DNA from: Caulobacter sp. AP07
GTDB taxonomy: Bacteria; Pseudomonadota; Alphaproteobacteria; Caulobacterales; Caulobacteraceae
Direction of reading: 5' to 3'
Length of the DNA stretch: 41,802 bases
Assembly: GCF_000281955.1 (NCBI RefSeq)
Contig: NZ_AKKF01000125.1
Location: forward strand, 1-41,802
The first letter of the stretch is position 1. Each line of letters starts with the position of its first letter. The position numbers and the translations under genes were made by a program. The notes under the pieces were generated by a model. It was not told where the DNA came from. It saw nothing but the letters and a program-made list of their open reading frames with translations, and searched no databases. Below, one piece after another: positions 41,781 to 41,802 of the stretch.

Positions 41781-41802
41781 ATGAACAAACGTTTTGCCTA
41801 TC
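41781..41802 (+). CDS. possible start of next gene, cut by window edge
   Basis: ATG 41781 begins MNKRFAY and runs off the window. The Lys/Arg start and the terminator just upstream fit a new gene, but only seven codons are visible and the ribosome site is weak. Confidence 0.25.

Noticed and set aside
41453..41788. Minus-strand frame of 111 codons over the 70-residue gene
   Set aside because: It runs through two hairpins and the terminator, has no ribosome site and overlaps a better-supported gene.

Overview
The window is about 68% GC and reads as chromosomal DNA from an alphaproteobacterium of the Caulobacter type (Caulobacterales). The evidence is five large TonB-dependent receptors (TBDRs), an HWE-family sensor kinase, sigma73-like promoter elements (TTGACG / GCTATATC), GTG starts and nested palindromic intergenic repeats. 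The genus is inferred from gene style only. I saw no tRNA, rRNA, CRISPR array, insertion sequence or prophage.

Layout. (1) 1-1745, minus strand: two small hydrophilic proteins, one cut by the window edge, then two exported proteins of unknown function. (2) 2075-12821, plus strand: a polysaccharide locus led by a 1169-residue TBDR. It is followed by five tightly packed exported enzymes: GH43 glycosidase, CE12 rhamnogalacturonan acetylesterase-like SGNH hydrolase, GH95 fucosidase/galactosidase, CE8 pectin methylesterase and PL10 pectate lyase. (3) 13105-21351: exported type-B carboxylesterase, two convergent LacI regulators, a second TBDR and an exported GH3 glycosidase. The carboxylesterase and TBDR promoters carry the same LacI-type operator, TGACAACGTTATCA. 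(4) 21374-24173: a single-domain receiver and a small helical protein, facing a three-PAS HWE histidine kinase. (5) 24170-28172: TetR regulator, TBDR and alpha/beta-hydrolase. (6) 28428-36731: two paralogous TBDRs on either side of asd; the second has an N-terminal STN signalling domain and is divergent from a FecI-type sigma factor and its FecR anti-sigma factor. (7) 36920-41740: an exported M14 metallopeptidase divergent from an exported M20 amidohydrolase, then a 70-residue HTH-like protein.

How the genes fit together. Regions 2 and 3 are best read as one pectin (or pectin side-chain) utilisation locus. The TBDRs import oligosaccharides, Tat- or Sec-exported enzymes remove methyl, acetyl and other acyl groups and cleave the backbone and side chains, and LacI proteins sense an intracellular sugar. 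Regions 5 and 6 show two other ways of controlling a TBDR: a cytoplasmic TetR switch, and cell-surface signalling through FecI/FecR. The two most interesting candidates are the shared LacI operator set and a short leader in front of asd. The leader encodes Met, Thr, Lys and Ile codons and could fold into mutually exclusive hairpins like a classical attenuator.
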